Origin: Bradyrhizobium sp. CB82 | GTDB lineage: Bacteria > Pseudomonadota > Alphaproteobacteria > Rhizobiales > Xanthobacteraceae | DNA length: 64,000 bases | Assembly: GCF_029714405.1 (NCBI RefSeq) | Contig: NZ_CP121650.1 | Span: 6,081,001-6,145,000, forward strand | Direction: 5' to 3' | Shown: in pieces, positions 45,454 to 54,398 of the stretch | Numbering within the stretch: position 1 is the first letter of the stretch | Layout: the number at the start of each line of letters is the position of its first letter | The notes under the pieces: model-generated | Told to the model about the DNA's origin: nothing | What the model saw: only the letters and a program-made list of their open reading frames with translations | Database searches by the model: none | Program-made: the position numbers and the translations under genes

Positions 45454-46504
45454 TGTGCATGTTCACTAATTCGCTGATTGGATCGCTCCACAGGAGGACG
45501 ATCCGATGCGCGACAACAGCTACGACCGGACGATTGAGCGCAACTATCTACAGAAGTGGCGTTTTCTGATCCCGGAGTATGAGGCGGTGAAGGCTGGCCG
45601 ATCGGCGCTGTTCAAGCGGGTCGGCGACTTTTACCGGCACCACGGGACCTGCTCACAGACGTTCCGCAAGTATTACAATCGCTATCTGCAGAGCGGCGAG
45701 GAAGCGGACCTGCTGCCGCGGCGGCGCGGCCCCAAGTGGCGGGAACGGCGCGAGCCGGAAGGAATCGAGGCGGAGATCGTCACCCATCGCAAGCGGGGGA
45801 TGAACCGTTATGAGATCCATGCCGTCTTGCGCGAGACGCGCGACACGGTACCTTCACCGATCACGATCTACCGGGTGCTGAGGCGCTATCAGCTGAACCG
45901 GCGCACGCCGGCGATGCGTGAGGAGAAACGCCGTATTATCAAGGACAAGCTCGGGGAGCTGGGCCACGTCGACCTGCATCAATTGCCGCGCGACATGTTC
46001 CTCGCGCCACCCCCGGTCACGGCCTCCATCATCAGCCTGATCGACAGCTGCTCGCGCCTGGCCTGGGCCGAGGTCCTGACGTCCAAGAAGGCGCTGCCGG
46101 TCATGTTCAAGACCCTGAAGATGATCAACACCCTCAACGTCACTTACGGGCTCGTCTTCCAGGAAATCCTGTCCGACAACGGCGCCGAGTTCGCCGCCCG
46201 CACCAAGCCGGACGAGCATCCGTTCGAGGCCATGCTGCTCGAGCTCGGCATCAAACACCGCTACACCAAGCCATACCGGCCGCAGACCAATGGCAAAGTC
46301 GAACGCTTCTGGCGCACGCTGGATGATGACGTCATCGAAGGCGCGACCTTCGATAATCTCGACCACATCGCCAACGAACTGTTCGAATACCTCGTCTACT
46401 ACAACAACCACAGACCCCATCAGGCCTTGGCAGGACAAACTCCCAAAGCCTTTGCGGCTACCAAGACCACCGCGATCCAATCAGCGAATTATTGAACATC
46501 GACA
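45454..46504. mobile_element. Complete IS481-like insertion sequence with 5-bp target duplication
   Basis: 1,051 bp. The ends are TGT ... ACA with about 32-bp imperfect inverted repeats: 45454-45485 against 46473-46504, differing at the CG/GC step and one C/A. GCAAT at 45449-45453 is repeated at 46505-46509. Removing the element and one GCAAT restores a normal family A palindrome end. One transposase gene fills it. Confidence 0.88.
45506..46495 (+). CDS. IS481-type DDE transposase
   Basis: 329 residues, intact. An N-terminal helix-turn-helix part (about 30-125) is followed by the integrase core. The likely catalytic triad is Asp156 (LGHVDLHQL), Asp224 (ILSDNGAEFA) and Glu266 (TNGKVERFWR). 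The C-terminus has the usual YNNHRPHQALAGQTP. Its stop codon lies inside the right inverted repeat. The ATG follows GGAGGACGATCC. Nothing suggests decay, so the element may be able to move. Confidence 0.9.
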   Translation: MRDNSYDRTIERNYLQKWRFLIPEYEAVKAGRSALFKRVGDFYRHHGTCSQTFRKYYNRYLQSGEEADLLPRRRGPKWRERREPEGIEAEIVTHRKRGMNRYEIHAVLRETRDTVPSPITIYRVLRRYQLNRRTPAMREEKRRIIKDKLGELGHVDLHQLPRDMFLAPPPVTASIISLIDSCSRLAWAEVLTSKKALPVMFKTLKMINTLNVTYGLVFQEILSDNGAEFAARTKPDEHPFEAMLLELGIKHRYTKPYRPQTNGKVERFWRTLDDDVIEGATFDNLDHIANELFEYLVYYNNHRPHQALAGQTPKAFAATKTTAIQSANY

Positions 46505-46616
46505 GCAATGACGGAGTATGTGGCAACATCGGTAGCCCGCATGAGCGAAGCGACATATGGGGACGGCTGTCCCGGATATCGCTGCGCTCATCCGGGCCGC
46601 GGCAGCCCGATCTCAG
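46505..46616. repeat. Remainder of the family A palindrome plus a second repeat
   Basis: GCAATGACG (46505-46513) completes the interrupted palindrome. Positions 46529-46600 hold GCCCGCATGAGCGAAGCGAC ... ATCGCTGCGCTCATCCGGGC, related to 21312-21380. It follows the livF stop and may serve as that operon's terminator. Confidence 0.65.
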
Positions 46617-47321
46617 CTACAGCCCCAGATATGCCTTCCTCACGTCCGGATTGCCCTTGATCTCGGCGGAGGGGCCCTGCATCTGAACGCGGCCGGTTTG
46701 CAGGATGTAGGCGCGGTCGGCGATCTCCAGGCATTCGGCCATGCGCTGCTCGACGATCAACACGGTCATGCCGGCATCGCGGATGCGTTTGACGGCCTGA
46801 AAAATCTCGTCGACCAGTTTTGGCATGATGCCCTGCGAGGGCTCGTCCAGCATCAACAGCCGCGGGCGCGTCATCAGCGCGCGACCGATCGCGAGCATCT
46901 GCTGCTCGCCGCCGGAGAGCGTCTCGGCGCGCTGCTCGAGGCGTTCGGACAGCCGCGGGAACAGATTGAAGACGAGGTCGAGCGGCCCTTCGCGGTTGGC
47001 TTCGCCGCGGTAAAGATAGCTGCCGAGACGCAGATTGTCGCGCACCGACAGGCGCGGGAACAGGCGGCGGTTTTCCGGCACATAGGCGATGCCGGCTGCT
47101 GTGATGTGATGCTGCGCCATACCGTCAAGCCGTTTGCCGTCGAACGTCACCGTGCCGGAGCGCGGGCGCTCGGCGCCGGCGATGGATTTTAGCAGCGTCG
47201 ACTTGCCCGCGCCGTTGGCGCCGGCGACGCAGACGATCTCGCCTTTCTCCACATCGATCGAGACGGAGGAGATCGCAACCAGCCCCTGATAGGCAGTCGT
47301 GATTTCATGCACCTTGAGCAT
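46617..47321 (-). CDS. livF: Branched-chain-type ABC transporter ATPase, LivF-like
   Basis: 234 residues. Walker A GANGAGKST (about 33-41), signature LSGGEQQMLAIGRALMTRP, Walker B LLMLDEPSQGI, and the short C-terminus of LivF proteins. It powers uptake with LivG and the permeases LivH and LivM. The gene overlaps livG by 17 bases. It is the last gene of the DUF1445-livK-livH-livM-livG-livF operon. Confidence 0.92.
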   Translation of the reverse strand: MLKVHEITTAYQGLVAISSVSIDVEKGEIVCVAGANGAGKSTLLKSIAGAERPRSGTVTFDGKRLDGMAQHHITAAGIAYVPENRRLFPRLSVRDNLRLGSYLYRGEANREGPLDLVFNLFPRLSERLEQRAETLSGGEQQMLAIGRALMTRPRLLMLDEPSQGIMPKLVDEIFQAVKRIRDAGMTVLIVEQRMAECLEIADRAYILQTGRVQMQGPSAEIKGNPDVRKAYLGL

Positions 47322-48036
47322 GACGATCTCCCAGATACGCGCTGATCACCTTGGGATCGCGGACGACGTCGGCGGGCTTGCCCTCGACCAGCACCTTGCC
47401 GAGATCGAGCACGATGGCGCGGTCGACCAAGGGCATCACGATCTCCATGACGTGCTCGACCATCAGCACGGTGATGCCGGCATCGCGCACCTTGCGGACA
47501 AGCGCGACGCCGGTCTGCGCTTCCGTCGGCGTGAGACCGGTGAGGACTTCGTCAAGCAGCAGCAGCTTCGGCTGGGTGGCTAGCGCGCGGGCGACTTCGA
47601 GGCGGCGCTTCTCGGCCGGAACGAGATCGCTTGCGGGCACGTCGGCGCGGGCGGCAAGGCCGGTGAACTCCAGCACCTCATAAGCCTTGCGGCGGGCCTC
47701 GCGCATCACGGTGGTGCGCACCAGCGCACCGACGATGACGTTGTCGATGACCGTCATGGTCTCAAAGCTCTTGACGACCTGGAAGGTGCGCCCGACGCCG
47801 CGCACGCATCGTTCCGCCGCCGGCATGCGCGTGACATCCACGCCGTCGAACCAGATCGAGCCTTGCGTCGGCGGCAGGACGCCGGCGATGAGATTGAACA
47901 GTGTCGACTTGCCGGCGCCGTTGGGGCCGATCAGCCCGACGATCTCGCCGCGCCCGACCGAGATCGAGACGTCGGAGTTGGCGACGAGGCCGCCGAAGCG
48001 CTGCCAGACGCCGCGGGTCTCTAGGAGCGCGGTCAT
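47305..48036 (-). CDS. livG: Branched-chain-type ABC transporter ATPase, LivG-like
   Basis: 243 residues. Walker A GPNGAGKST (about 36-44), Walker B LLLLDEVLTGLTPTE and GITVLMVEHVMEIVM with the switch His. The expected signature (LSYGQ-like) reads DLVPAEKRRLEVARAL, so the canonical LSGGQ is lost while the rest is normal. The partner LivF has a good signature, so only one ATP site may be active. ATG 48036 overlaps the livM stop (ATGA). Confidence 0.9.
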   Translation of the reverse strand: MTALLETRGVWQRFGGLVANSDVSISVGRGEIVGLIGPNGAGKSTLFNLIAGVLPPTQGSIWFDGVDVTRMPAAERCVRGVGRTFQVVKSFETMTVIDNVIVGALVRTTVMREARRKAYEVLEFTGLAARADVPASDLVPAEKRRLEVARALATQPKLLLLDEVLTGLTPTEAQTGVALVRKVRDAGITVLMVEHVMEIVMPLVDRAIVLDLGKVLVEGKPADVVRDPKVISAYLGDRHAQGA

Positions 48037-49016
48037 CGTGCGGCTCCCTTCGACTTGGTCCGTGAGAACAGGCTTACGAGGCCCTGGGGCAAGGCCAGCG
48101 AGATCAGGACGATCAGCGTGCCGTAGACGATGAGGTCGACGCCGCGCCCCGAACCGCCGATGAAGGAGCGTGTCAGCTCGGTCATCGGGATCAGGATGGC
48201 GGCGCCAAGCACGGGCCCCCAGAGGGTACCGATGCCGCCGAGCACCGCGGGCAACGCCATCAGCAGCGAGAACTGGAAGCCCATCACGCTTTCGGGATCG
48301 ATATAGGCAAGGTACTGCGCATAGAAGCTGCCGCCGATGGCGACGAGGAAGGCGGAGACGGCGGCCGCGCCCATCTTGGAATTGAACACCACGACGCCGA
48401 GGCTTTCAGCGGCTTCTGGATTGTCCTTCACCGCGCGCCACCAAAAGCCCCATTTGGAGTCTTCCAGCCACCAGGTGACGAACCAGGCGAGACAGCAGAG
48501 CGCCAGCGCGAAGTAGAAGTACGGCAGCTTGCTGCGCATGAACTGGAACTTCAGCCAGCTGTCGCCGCGGACGGGGATGGTGATGCCGAGCGCTGCACCC
48601 GCCCATTCCCAGTTCTGGAACAAGAGCAGCCCGATCTCGGCGATGACGATGGTCGCGATCACGAAGTAATGGCCGCGCAGGCGGAAGAAGGGATAGCCGA
48701 GCGCCATCGCGATGGCGGCCGCGAGCATGCCGCCCGCGAGCATGCCGAACCAGGGCAGCACGCCGAACTTCGTGAACAGCAATTCGGTGGTGTAGGCGCC
48801 CAAGCCGAAATAGAGCGCATGGCCGAGCGAAATCTGCCCGCAATAACCGGACAGAATGTTCCAGCTCTGTGACAGGGCCGCGTACATCAGCGTCAGGATC
48901 AGGATGTTCTGGACGTAGACGTCCTTCACGACCAGCGGCGTGGCCGCGGCGAGCACGGCCAGCACTGCGGCGATGAAGAGGTCGCGGCGGCGCCGCGCGG
49001 CAAAATGCTTGTCCAT
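48033..49016 (-). CDS. livM: Branched-chain-type ABC transporter permease, LivM-like
   Basis: 327 residues and about nine to ten membrane segments, with the permease motif MALGYPFFRLRGHYFVIATIVIAEIG (LivM type) and SLLMALPAVLGGIGTLWGPVLGAAIL. The ATG at 49016 overlaps the livH stop by one base (TGATG); a GTG one codon earlier is less likely. A positively charged N-terminus (KHFAARRRRD) precedes the first segment. Confidence 0.92.
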   Translation of the reverse strand: MDKHFAARRRRDLFIAAVLAVLAAATPLVVKDVYVQNILILTLMYAALSQSWNILSGYCGQISLGHALYFGLGAYTTELLFTKFGVLPWFGMLAGGMLAAAIAMALGYPFFRLRGHYFVIATIVIAEIGLLLFQNWEWAGAALGITIPVRGDSWLKFQFMRSKLPYFYFALALCCLAWFVTWWLEDSKWGFWWRAVKDNPEAAESLGVVVFNSKMGAAAVSAFLVAIGGSFYAQYLAYIDPESVMGFQFSLLMALPAVLGGIGTLWGPVLGAAILIPMTELTRSFIGGSGRGVDLIVYGTLIVLISLALPQGLVSLFSRTKSKGAAR

Positions 49017-49894
49017 CACATCGACCCGAACAGGCCGCGCGGCCGGATGAAGACGACGAGGAGGTAGACGGCGTAGATGCCGACAGACTTCAGCGATGGC
49101 GGCAGCACCAGCGCGGTCGTCGCCTCGACCAGACCGACAATGATGCCGCCGGCGAAAGCGCCGAACACGCTGCCGAAGCCACCGAGCGCCACGGTGACAT
49201 AGGCGATCAGCGCAAAGGATGCACCGACGTCGGGATAGATGTAGAAGAAGATCGCCATGATCGCGCCGGACAAGCCGACCAGCGCGGCGCCGAGGCCCCA
49301 GCCGAGCGCGAACACGCGATTCTTGTCGATGCCGACGAGCGCGACCGCCCCGGGATCCTCGCGGGTGGCTTCCAGCGCGCGGCCGAAATCGGTGCGATTG
49401 ATGAAGAAATAGAGCCCCGCGAAGGCGGCGATCGAGACCAGCGCACCGATGAGCTGCGGCTCGGGGAGGAAGATGCCGGCAACCGAGATGGTCTTGCCGC
49501 CGAGCCAGGACTGCGGAACGCTGCGATAGTCGGGCGTGAAGAAGAATTGCGCCAGCCCGCGCATCACGATCGCCAGGCCGAAGGTCGAGAAGATCTGCAC
49601 CATGCCGGCATTGGCTTTGGCGCGCATCGCGAAGCGGACGATCAACAGGTAGACTACCGCGCCGAACACGAACAGCGCCGCGGCGACCAGCGGCGCCGAG
49701 AGCAAGGGGTCGATGGCGAAGAACGCGAACAAAAAGAACGTCGCGTACATCGCAACCATCAGGAACTCGCCATGGGCGAAGTTCACGACGTCCATCAGGC
49801 CGAAAATCAGGGCGAGCCCCACGGCGATCAGTCCATAGAGCAGCCCCATCAACAGGCCGCTCGCCAGACTCTGGATGATAGCTTCGGCTGTCAC
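49016..49894 (-). CDS. livH: Branched-chain-type ABC transporter permease, LivH-like
   Basis: 292 residues, about eight membrane segments. Family marks: GLLYGLIAVGLALIFGLMDVVNFAHGEFLMVA and the loop EDPGAVALVGIDKNRVFALGWGLGAALVGLSG. It starts at a GTG (49894) with GGGGGA about ten bases upstream. 32 bp separate it from livK. Confidence 0.92.
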   Translation of the reverse strand: MTAEAIIQSLASGLLMGLLYGLIAVGLALIFGLMDVVNFAHGEFLMVAMYATFFLFAFFAIDPLLSAPLVAAALFVFGAVVYLLIVRFAMRAKANAGMVQIFSTFGLAIVMRGLAQFFFTPDYRSVPQSWLGGKTISVAGIFLPEPQLIGALVSIAAFAGLYFFINRTDFGRALEATREDPGAVALVGIDKNRVFALGWGLGAALVGLSGAIMAIFFYIYPDVGASFALIAYVTVALGGFGSVFGAFAGGIIVGLVEATTALVLPPSLKSVGIYAVYLLVVFIRPRGLFGSM

Positions 49895-49926
49895 AGTGCT
49901 TGGTCCCCCACCTTGGCCTGCGCCGC

Positions 49927-51171
49927 TTACTTCATCGGCCAGGACGCTTCCGCGATCGCGGCTTGCGGCGGGAAGATGGTGACGAACTTGCCACCGACAT
50001 ATTGCAGCAGCACCGGGTCGGCGTCGTTGTTCTGACCCATCTCGTCGAACTTGATGCGCTTCCACGGCATGATGGTCTGCTCGCCCGGGATCTCGGTCGC
50101 CGCGAGCGCGTCGCGGATCTTCTCGCCATCGGTCGACTTGGCGCGGTTGATGGCATCCGCCAGCACGATCAGCCCCATGAACTGGCGCGAGGTGAGGTCG
50201 TTGAGGTCCTTGCCCGACTTCGCCTTGAACATGTCGTTGATCTTGCCGACCATCGGGCGCTTCTGCGCAAGGTCGAGCGAGAAGGTGCCGCGCGAGATCA
50301 CGCCTGCGAGCTTGTCGCCGACGGCATCATAGAGCGCCTTCTCGGAGAAGCCGGCGTCCTGCGCCACGATGGCGTTCGGCTTGTAGCCGAGCTCGGCCAT
50401 GGTCTTGACCAGCAGGATGCCGTCGGTGGTGTAGCTCGAGGGCATCAGCACGTCGGCGTTCGCGCTCTTGAGCTGCTGCACCTCGGCCGAAAGCGAGGGC
50501 GAGTTGTTCCGATACTTGATGTCGGCGACGATCTTGTAGCCGCGCTCGCCGGCGATCTTGGCCTGGGCGTTGCCGGAATCGGTGCCGAAGATGGTGTCCT
50601 CGTGGAACAGCGACAGCGTCTCGATCCTGGTGCCCTTCTTCTTCATGGCATCGAAGAAATCGAACATCGCGGCCGAGTACATCTCGTCATGCGGCGAGGC
50701 ACGGAAATAATATTTGAGGCCGCGGCGATGCAGGCTGGGCGAGGAGTTGTCGGCGGAGACGAACGGGATCTGGTAGCGTTCGCAGATCTGGCTGACGGTG
50801 ACGGCAACCGAGCTCTGATAGGTGCCGATGATGGCCGAGACCTTCTCCTGCGTGATCAGGCGCTCGGCCTCTGCGCGGCCCTTCTGCGGATCGGCCTGGT
50901 GGTCGGCGAAGACCAGCTTGATCTTCGCGCCGCCAAGGCCCGGCAGGCCCTCGCCTTTCGCCAGCGGCAGATCGAAATCGGTGTCCTTGTTGACGACTTC
51001 GAGCGCCGTCTCATAGGCCTTCTGCGCGTCGACGCCCTGCTGCGCGCTGGCGCCGGAGAACGGATAGATGACGCCGATCACGACCTCCGAGGTCTGCGCG
51101 CGCGCCGCTAGCGGCAACAATGCGGCGGTGGCAGTGGCTCCGAGCAGAACGTCGCGGCGAGTGATCGTCAT
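49927..51171 (-). CDS. livK: Periplasmic substrate-binding protein of the branched-chain-type ABC transporter
   Basis: 414 residues. The signal peptide is of the Tat type (TITRRDVLLGATATAALLPLAARAQ), cut near residue 28. The mature protein is a type-I periplasmic binding fold: VVIGVIYPFSGASAQQGVDAQKAYE, VSAIIGTYQSSVAVTVSQICERYQIPFVSAD and ADVLMPSSYTTDGILLVKTMAELG. Proteins of this class carry amino acids, amides, urea or aromatic acids. The binding pocket does not tell the ligand. The ATG at 51171 follows AGGGGA. The DUF1445 gene lies 92 bp upstream in the same direction. Confidence 0.92.
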   Translation of the reverse strand: MTITRRDVLLGATATAALLPLAARAQTSEVVIGVIYPFSGASAQQGVDAQKAYETALEVVNKDTDFDLPLAKGEGLPGLGGAKIKLVFADHQADPQKGRAEAERLITQEKVSAIIGTYQSSVAVTVSQICERYQIPFVSADNSSPSLHRRGLKYYFRASPHDEMYSAAMFDFFDAMKKKGTRIETLSLFHEDTIFGTDSGNAQAKIAGERGYKIVADIKYRNNSPSLSAEVQQLKSANADVLMPSSYTTDGILLVKTMAELGYKPNAIVAQDAGFSEKALYDAVGDKLAGVISRGTFSLDLAQKRPMVGKINDMFKAKSGKDLNDLTSRQFMGLIVLADAINRAKSTDGEKIRDALAATEIPGEQTIMPWKRIKFDEMGQNNDADPVLLQYVGGKFVTIFPPQAAIAEASWPMK

Positions 51172-51263
51172 TGGCAAATTCCCCTGTTACTTGAATTTTG
51201 CACGTATCGAATGAAGCGATTGACGGAGTGCGTAAAGCCTGAAGAAGCAGCAAACGCTGCCCG

Positions 51264-52079
51264 CTAAATCACGGCCATGTTTTTGTTCTTCAGATCCGTC
51301 ACCAGCATCAGCCCCGGCGAATGCGTGATCGCGAACGGCAGCTTCGCGGCGTTGATGACGGATTGCGGCGTGACGCCGCAGGCCCAGAACACCGGAATTT
51401 CGTCTTCGGCGACCGGCACCGGATCGCCGTAGTCGGGCTTGGCGATGTCCTTGATGCCGATCAGGTGCGGATGGCCAAGATGCACTGGCGCGCCGTGCAC
51501 GGCGGGATAGCGCGAGGTGATCTGCACCGCGCGGATCGCGTCCGCCGGCTTGAACGGGCGCATCGACACCACCATGGGACCTGCGAACGGCCCCGAGGCG
51601 CCGCACGCGATGTTGGTGCGGTACATCGGCACGCGCACATTGTGCTCGATGTGGCGGATCGGCATCCCCTCGTCGAGCAGCGCCTCTTCGAACGAGAACG
51701 AACAGCCGAGCACGAAGGTCACGAGATCGTCGCGCCAGTGCTTGGTGATATCGGTCGGCTCTTCCACGACCTCACCGTCGCGCCAGACACGATAGCGCGG
51801 CACGTCGCTGCGGATGTCGAGATCGGCGCCGAGCGAGGGGATGTACGGACTGCCGACGTCGGACATACCGATGATCGGGCACGGCTTTGGATTGAGCTGG
51901 CAGAAGCGGTGGAAGGCGCTGGCGTATTCCTCGGGCAGGATCGCCAGATTGCCCTGCACGAAGCCGGGGGCGACGCCGGCCGTCGAGCCGACCTCTCCGC
52001 CGCGATAGGCGAGCCGGGCCAGACGACTCGGAAGGGTGTCGGTAGTTTCGGTTTGCTGCGCTGCCACCAAAATAGTCAT
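51264..52079 (-). CDS. DUF1445 putative hydro-lyase / D-glutamate cyclase-like family
   Basis: 271 residues. The family is recognised from [79 protein letters not shown] and the final [33 protein letters not shown]. The animal relative converts D-glutamate to 5-oxo-D-proline; bacterial members are only called putative hydro-lyases. It heads the transporter operon and is divergent from the LysR gene, so it may process the transported compound. Confidence 0.85.
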   Translation of the reverse strand: MTILVAAQQTETTDTLPSRLARLAYRGGEVGSTAGVAPGFVQGNLAILPEEYASAFHRFCQLNPKPCPIIGMSDVGSPYIPSLGADLDIRSDVPRYRVWRDGEVVEEPTDITKHWRDDLVTFVLGCSFSFEEALLDEGMPIRHIEHNVRVPMYRTNIACGASGPFAGPMVVSMRPFKPADAIRAVQITSRYPAVHGAPVHLGHPHLIGIKDIAKPDYGDPVPVAEDEIPVFWACGVTPQSVINAAKLPFAITHSPGLMLVTDLKNKNMAVI

Positions 52080-52159
52080 TTGATCGATCTGCCTATAATC
52101 CCGACAAGGACAGCCAACACCAGCCGTGCTATAAAGTCTAATCTTCCTTTTTAATCGAT

Positions 52160-52182
52160 ATCGATAAATTTGTTTTATCGAT
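52160..52182. promoter_or_regulatory. 23-bp dyad, probable LysR-type operator
   Basis: ATCGATAAA (52160-52168) and TTTATCGAT (52174-52182) form a perfect 9-bp inverted repeat with a 5-base spacer, ending 16 bases before the LysR ATG. It contains a T-N11-A core. An extra ATCGAT overlaps at 52154-52159. It is placed to control both the LysR gene and the divergent DUF1445-liv operon. Confidence 0.65.
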
Positions 52183-52198
52183 CAGGAAATTCGTTCCA

Positions 52199-53116
52199 AT
52201 GCTGGACTTCAGGTCGATCGAAACGTTCCTTTGGGTTGTGAAGCTCGGCAGCTTCCGGGGGGCTGCGGCGCGGCTCAATACCACCCAGCCGGCGATCTCC
52301 CAACGCATTGCCCAGCTCGAGCGCGAAATGGGCGTCAAGCTCCTCAACCGCGATCATCGCATCGCATCGCCGACGCCGAGCGGCCGGCAGATGATGGTGT
52401 ATGCCGAGAAACTGATCGGCCTGCGTGCGGCGATGATGGCCGAGATCGGCAACGCGTCCGCGATGCGCGGCGTGATGCGTCTCGGCGTCGCCGAGACCAT
52501 CGTGCACACTTGGCTGCCGCGGCTCGTCAAGAGCGTCAACGAGATCTACCCGAACCTGTCGCTGGAGATTGAGGTCGACATCACGCCGAATCTGACCGCG
52601 CGCCTGCTCGCGCAGGAGATCGAGCTTGCCTTCGTGGTCGGGCCGTTGTCGGCCCCCGGCGTGCACAACCGCGTACTCGCCGATTATGCGATCGGCTTTC
52701 TCGCAAGCCCTTCGCTCGGGCTCGGCCATGGCCCCGTCACCCGGCAGGATCTCGCGCGCTTTCCGATCATCACCTTCCCGCGCAAGACCAGACCGTACGA
52801 GGCCGTGCGCGAGGTCTTCGACCGGCCCGAGCTGCCGCCGATCCGCCTGCATGCCTCCGCTTCGCTCGCGACCGTCATCCACATGGCGGTCGAGGGGCTC
52901 GGCATCGCGGTGATCCCCGCCGCGATCGTCGAGAACGAGCTCGCCGACGGGCGGTTGCAACTGCTCGATACCGATCTGAACATCACGCCGCTGACCTTCA
53001 CGGCAAGCTGGCTCGCCTCGCCCGACGTCGTCGCCGTCGAGCGCGTCGCCGATCTCGCGCGGCAGATCGCGCAGAAGAGCCTTGCGGTTGACGCGGAGAT
53101 AACACCGCGTCATTGA
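52199..53116 (+). CDS. LysR-family transcriptional regulator
   Basis: 305 residues. Winged HTH about 1-60 (LDFRSIETFLWVVKLGSFRGAAARLNTTQPAISQRIAQLEREMGVKLLNRD), then the periplasmic-binding-like effector domain (MRLGVAETIVHTWLPRLVKSVNEIYPNLSLEIEV). It shares a 119-bp promoter region with the DUF1445-liv operon and reads toward the M20 gene 31 bp downstream. It is thus the likely regulator of both sides. The effector is unknown. Confidence 0.92.
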   Translation: MLDFRSIETFLWVVKLGSFRGAAARLNTTQPAISQRIAQLEREMGVKLLNRDHRIASPTPSGRQMMVYAEKLIGLRAAMMAEIGNASAMRGVMRLGVAETIVHTWLPRLVKSVNEIYPNLSLEIEVDITPNLTARLLAQEIELAFVVGPLSAPGVHNRVLADYAIGFLASPSLGLGHGPVTRQDLARFPIITFPRKTRPYEAVREVFDRPELPPIRLHASASLATVIHMAVEGLGIAVIPAAIVENELADGRLQLLDTDLNITPLTFTASWLASPDVVAVERVADLARQIAQKSLAVDAEITPRH

Positions 53117-53147
53117 ACGTAGGCCGGATGAGAATGGATATAGAAGC

Positions 53148-54398
53148 ATGAGCCGAGCCGCCACCAACCTGCAAATCGATTCCGCCCGCCTCTGGGGCTC
53201 CATCCACGAAACCGCGCAGTTCGGCGCGACACAGAAGGGCGGCGTGCGGCGGCTGACGCTGAGCGCCGAGGACAAGCAGGTGCGCGACTGGTTCCGCAAG
53301 GCGTGCGAGCATGCCGGCCTCGAGGTGCACATCGACGCGCTCGGCTCGATGTTCGGATTGCGGAAGGGCCGCGACATGTCGAAGCCGCCCGTCGGCATCG
53401 GCTCGCATCTCGATACCCAGCCGACCGGCGGCAAATATGACGGCATTTTGGGAACGCTCGGCGCGCTCGAGGTGATCCGCACGCTGAACGACGCCGGCAT
53501 CGAGACCGAGGCACCGATCTGCGTCGTCAACTGGACCAACGAGGAAGGCTCGCGCTTTGCACCCGCAATGATGGCCTCCGCCGCCTATGTCGGCGATTTC
53601 AGCACCGACGATATCCTGTCGCGCAAGGACACCGAGGGCATCACGGTCGGCCAGGCACTGGATACGATCGGCTACCGCGGCGACCAGCCGGTCGGCTTCC
53701 AGAAGCTCGGCTGCTTCGTCGAGCTGCATATCGAGCAGGGACCGATCCTGGAAGCGGAAGCCAAGACCATCGGCGTGGTCGACTCCGGCCAGGGCGTGTT
53801 GTGGTACGACGGCCATATCACCGGCTTTGAAAGCCATGCCGGCTCGACGCCGATGCCGCTGCGCCGCGATGCACTGGCGACGCTCTCGGAGATCGTTCTG
53901 GCGATGGAGGCCATCGCGAGAAAGCACGGGCCGAAAGCGGTCGGCACCATCGGCGAGGCCGTGATCGCGAATCCCTCGCGCAACGTCATCCCGGGCGAAA
54001 TCGCCTTCACCATCGATTGCCGCAGCGCGGACGCCGCGATCATGGACGCGCTCGATCGCGACCTGCGTGCGGCGATTGCCGAGATCGCCGCGCGGCGCAA
54101 GGTGGAGGTGAAGCTCGATCTCGTCTGGCGCAAGGCGCCGACGCATTTCGATCCGAAGCTCATTGCGGCCGTCGAGAACGCCGCCAACACGCTCGGCTAT
54201 TCCAGCCGCCGCATCACCTCCGGAGCCGGCCACGATGCCTGCAACCTCAACACCGTGATGCCAGCGGCGATGGTGTTCGTGCCCTGCAAGGACGGCATCA
54301 GCCACAACGAGCTGGAGGACGCGACGCAGGCAGACTGCACCGCCGGCGCCAACGTGCTGATGCACGCCGTGCTGGCGCTCGCCGGCGTTGCGTCATGA
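53148..54398 (+). CDS. M20-family amidohydrolase (N-carbamoyl-L-amino-acid hydrolase / allantoate amidohydrolase type)
   Basis: 416 residues. The dinuclear metal site is clear: His87 in GIGSHLDTQPTGGKYDG with bridging Asp98, the catalytic/ligand pair Glu132-Glu133 in NWTNEEGSRFAPAM, His194 in ELHIEQGPIL, and a late His in TSGAGHDACNLN. The central lid domain spans about 215-330. Members hydrolyse ureido compounds (N-carbamoyl amino acids, allantoate, ureidoglycolate) with loss of CO2 and ammonia. Next to a LysR gene and a divergent ABC transporter, a role on an imported ureido or hydantoin-derived compound is likely. Confidence 0.9.
   Translation: MSRAATNLQIDSARLWGSIHETAQFGATQKGGVRRLTLSAEDKQVRDWFRKACEHAGLEVHIDALGSMFGLRKGRDMSKPPVGIGSHLDTQPTGGKYDGILGTLGALEVIRTLNDAGIETEAPICVVNWTNEEGSRFAPAMMASAAYVGDFSTDDILSRKDTEGITVGQALDTIGYRGDQPVGFQKLGCFVELHIEQGPILEAEAKTIGVVDSGQGVLWYDGHITGFESHAGSTPMPLRRDALATLSEIVLAMEAIARKHGPKAVGTIGEAVIANPSRNVIPGEIAFTIDCRSADAAIMDALDRDLRAAIAEIAARRKVEVKLDLVWRKAPTHFDPKLIAAVENAANTLGYSSRRITSGAGHDACNLNTVMPAAMVFVPCKDGISHNELEDATQADCTAGANVLMHAVLALAGVAS

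Noticed and set aside
45460..46498. Shorter borders for the IS481-like element (TGTTCA ... TGAACA)
   Set aside because: The longer borders 45454-46504 keep TGT/ACA ends, give a 5-bp GCAAT duplication and restore the interrupted repeat exactly.
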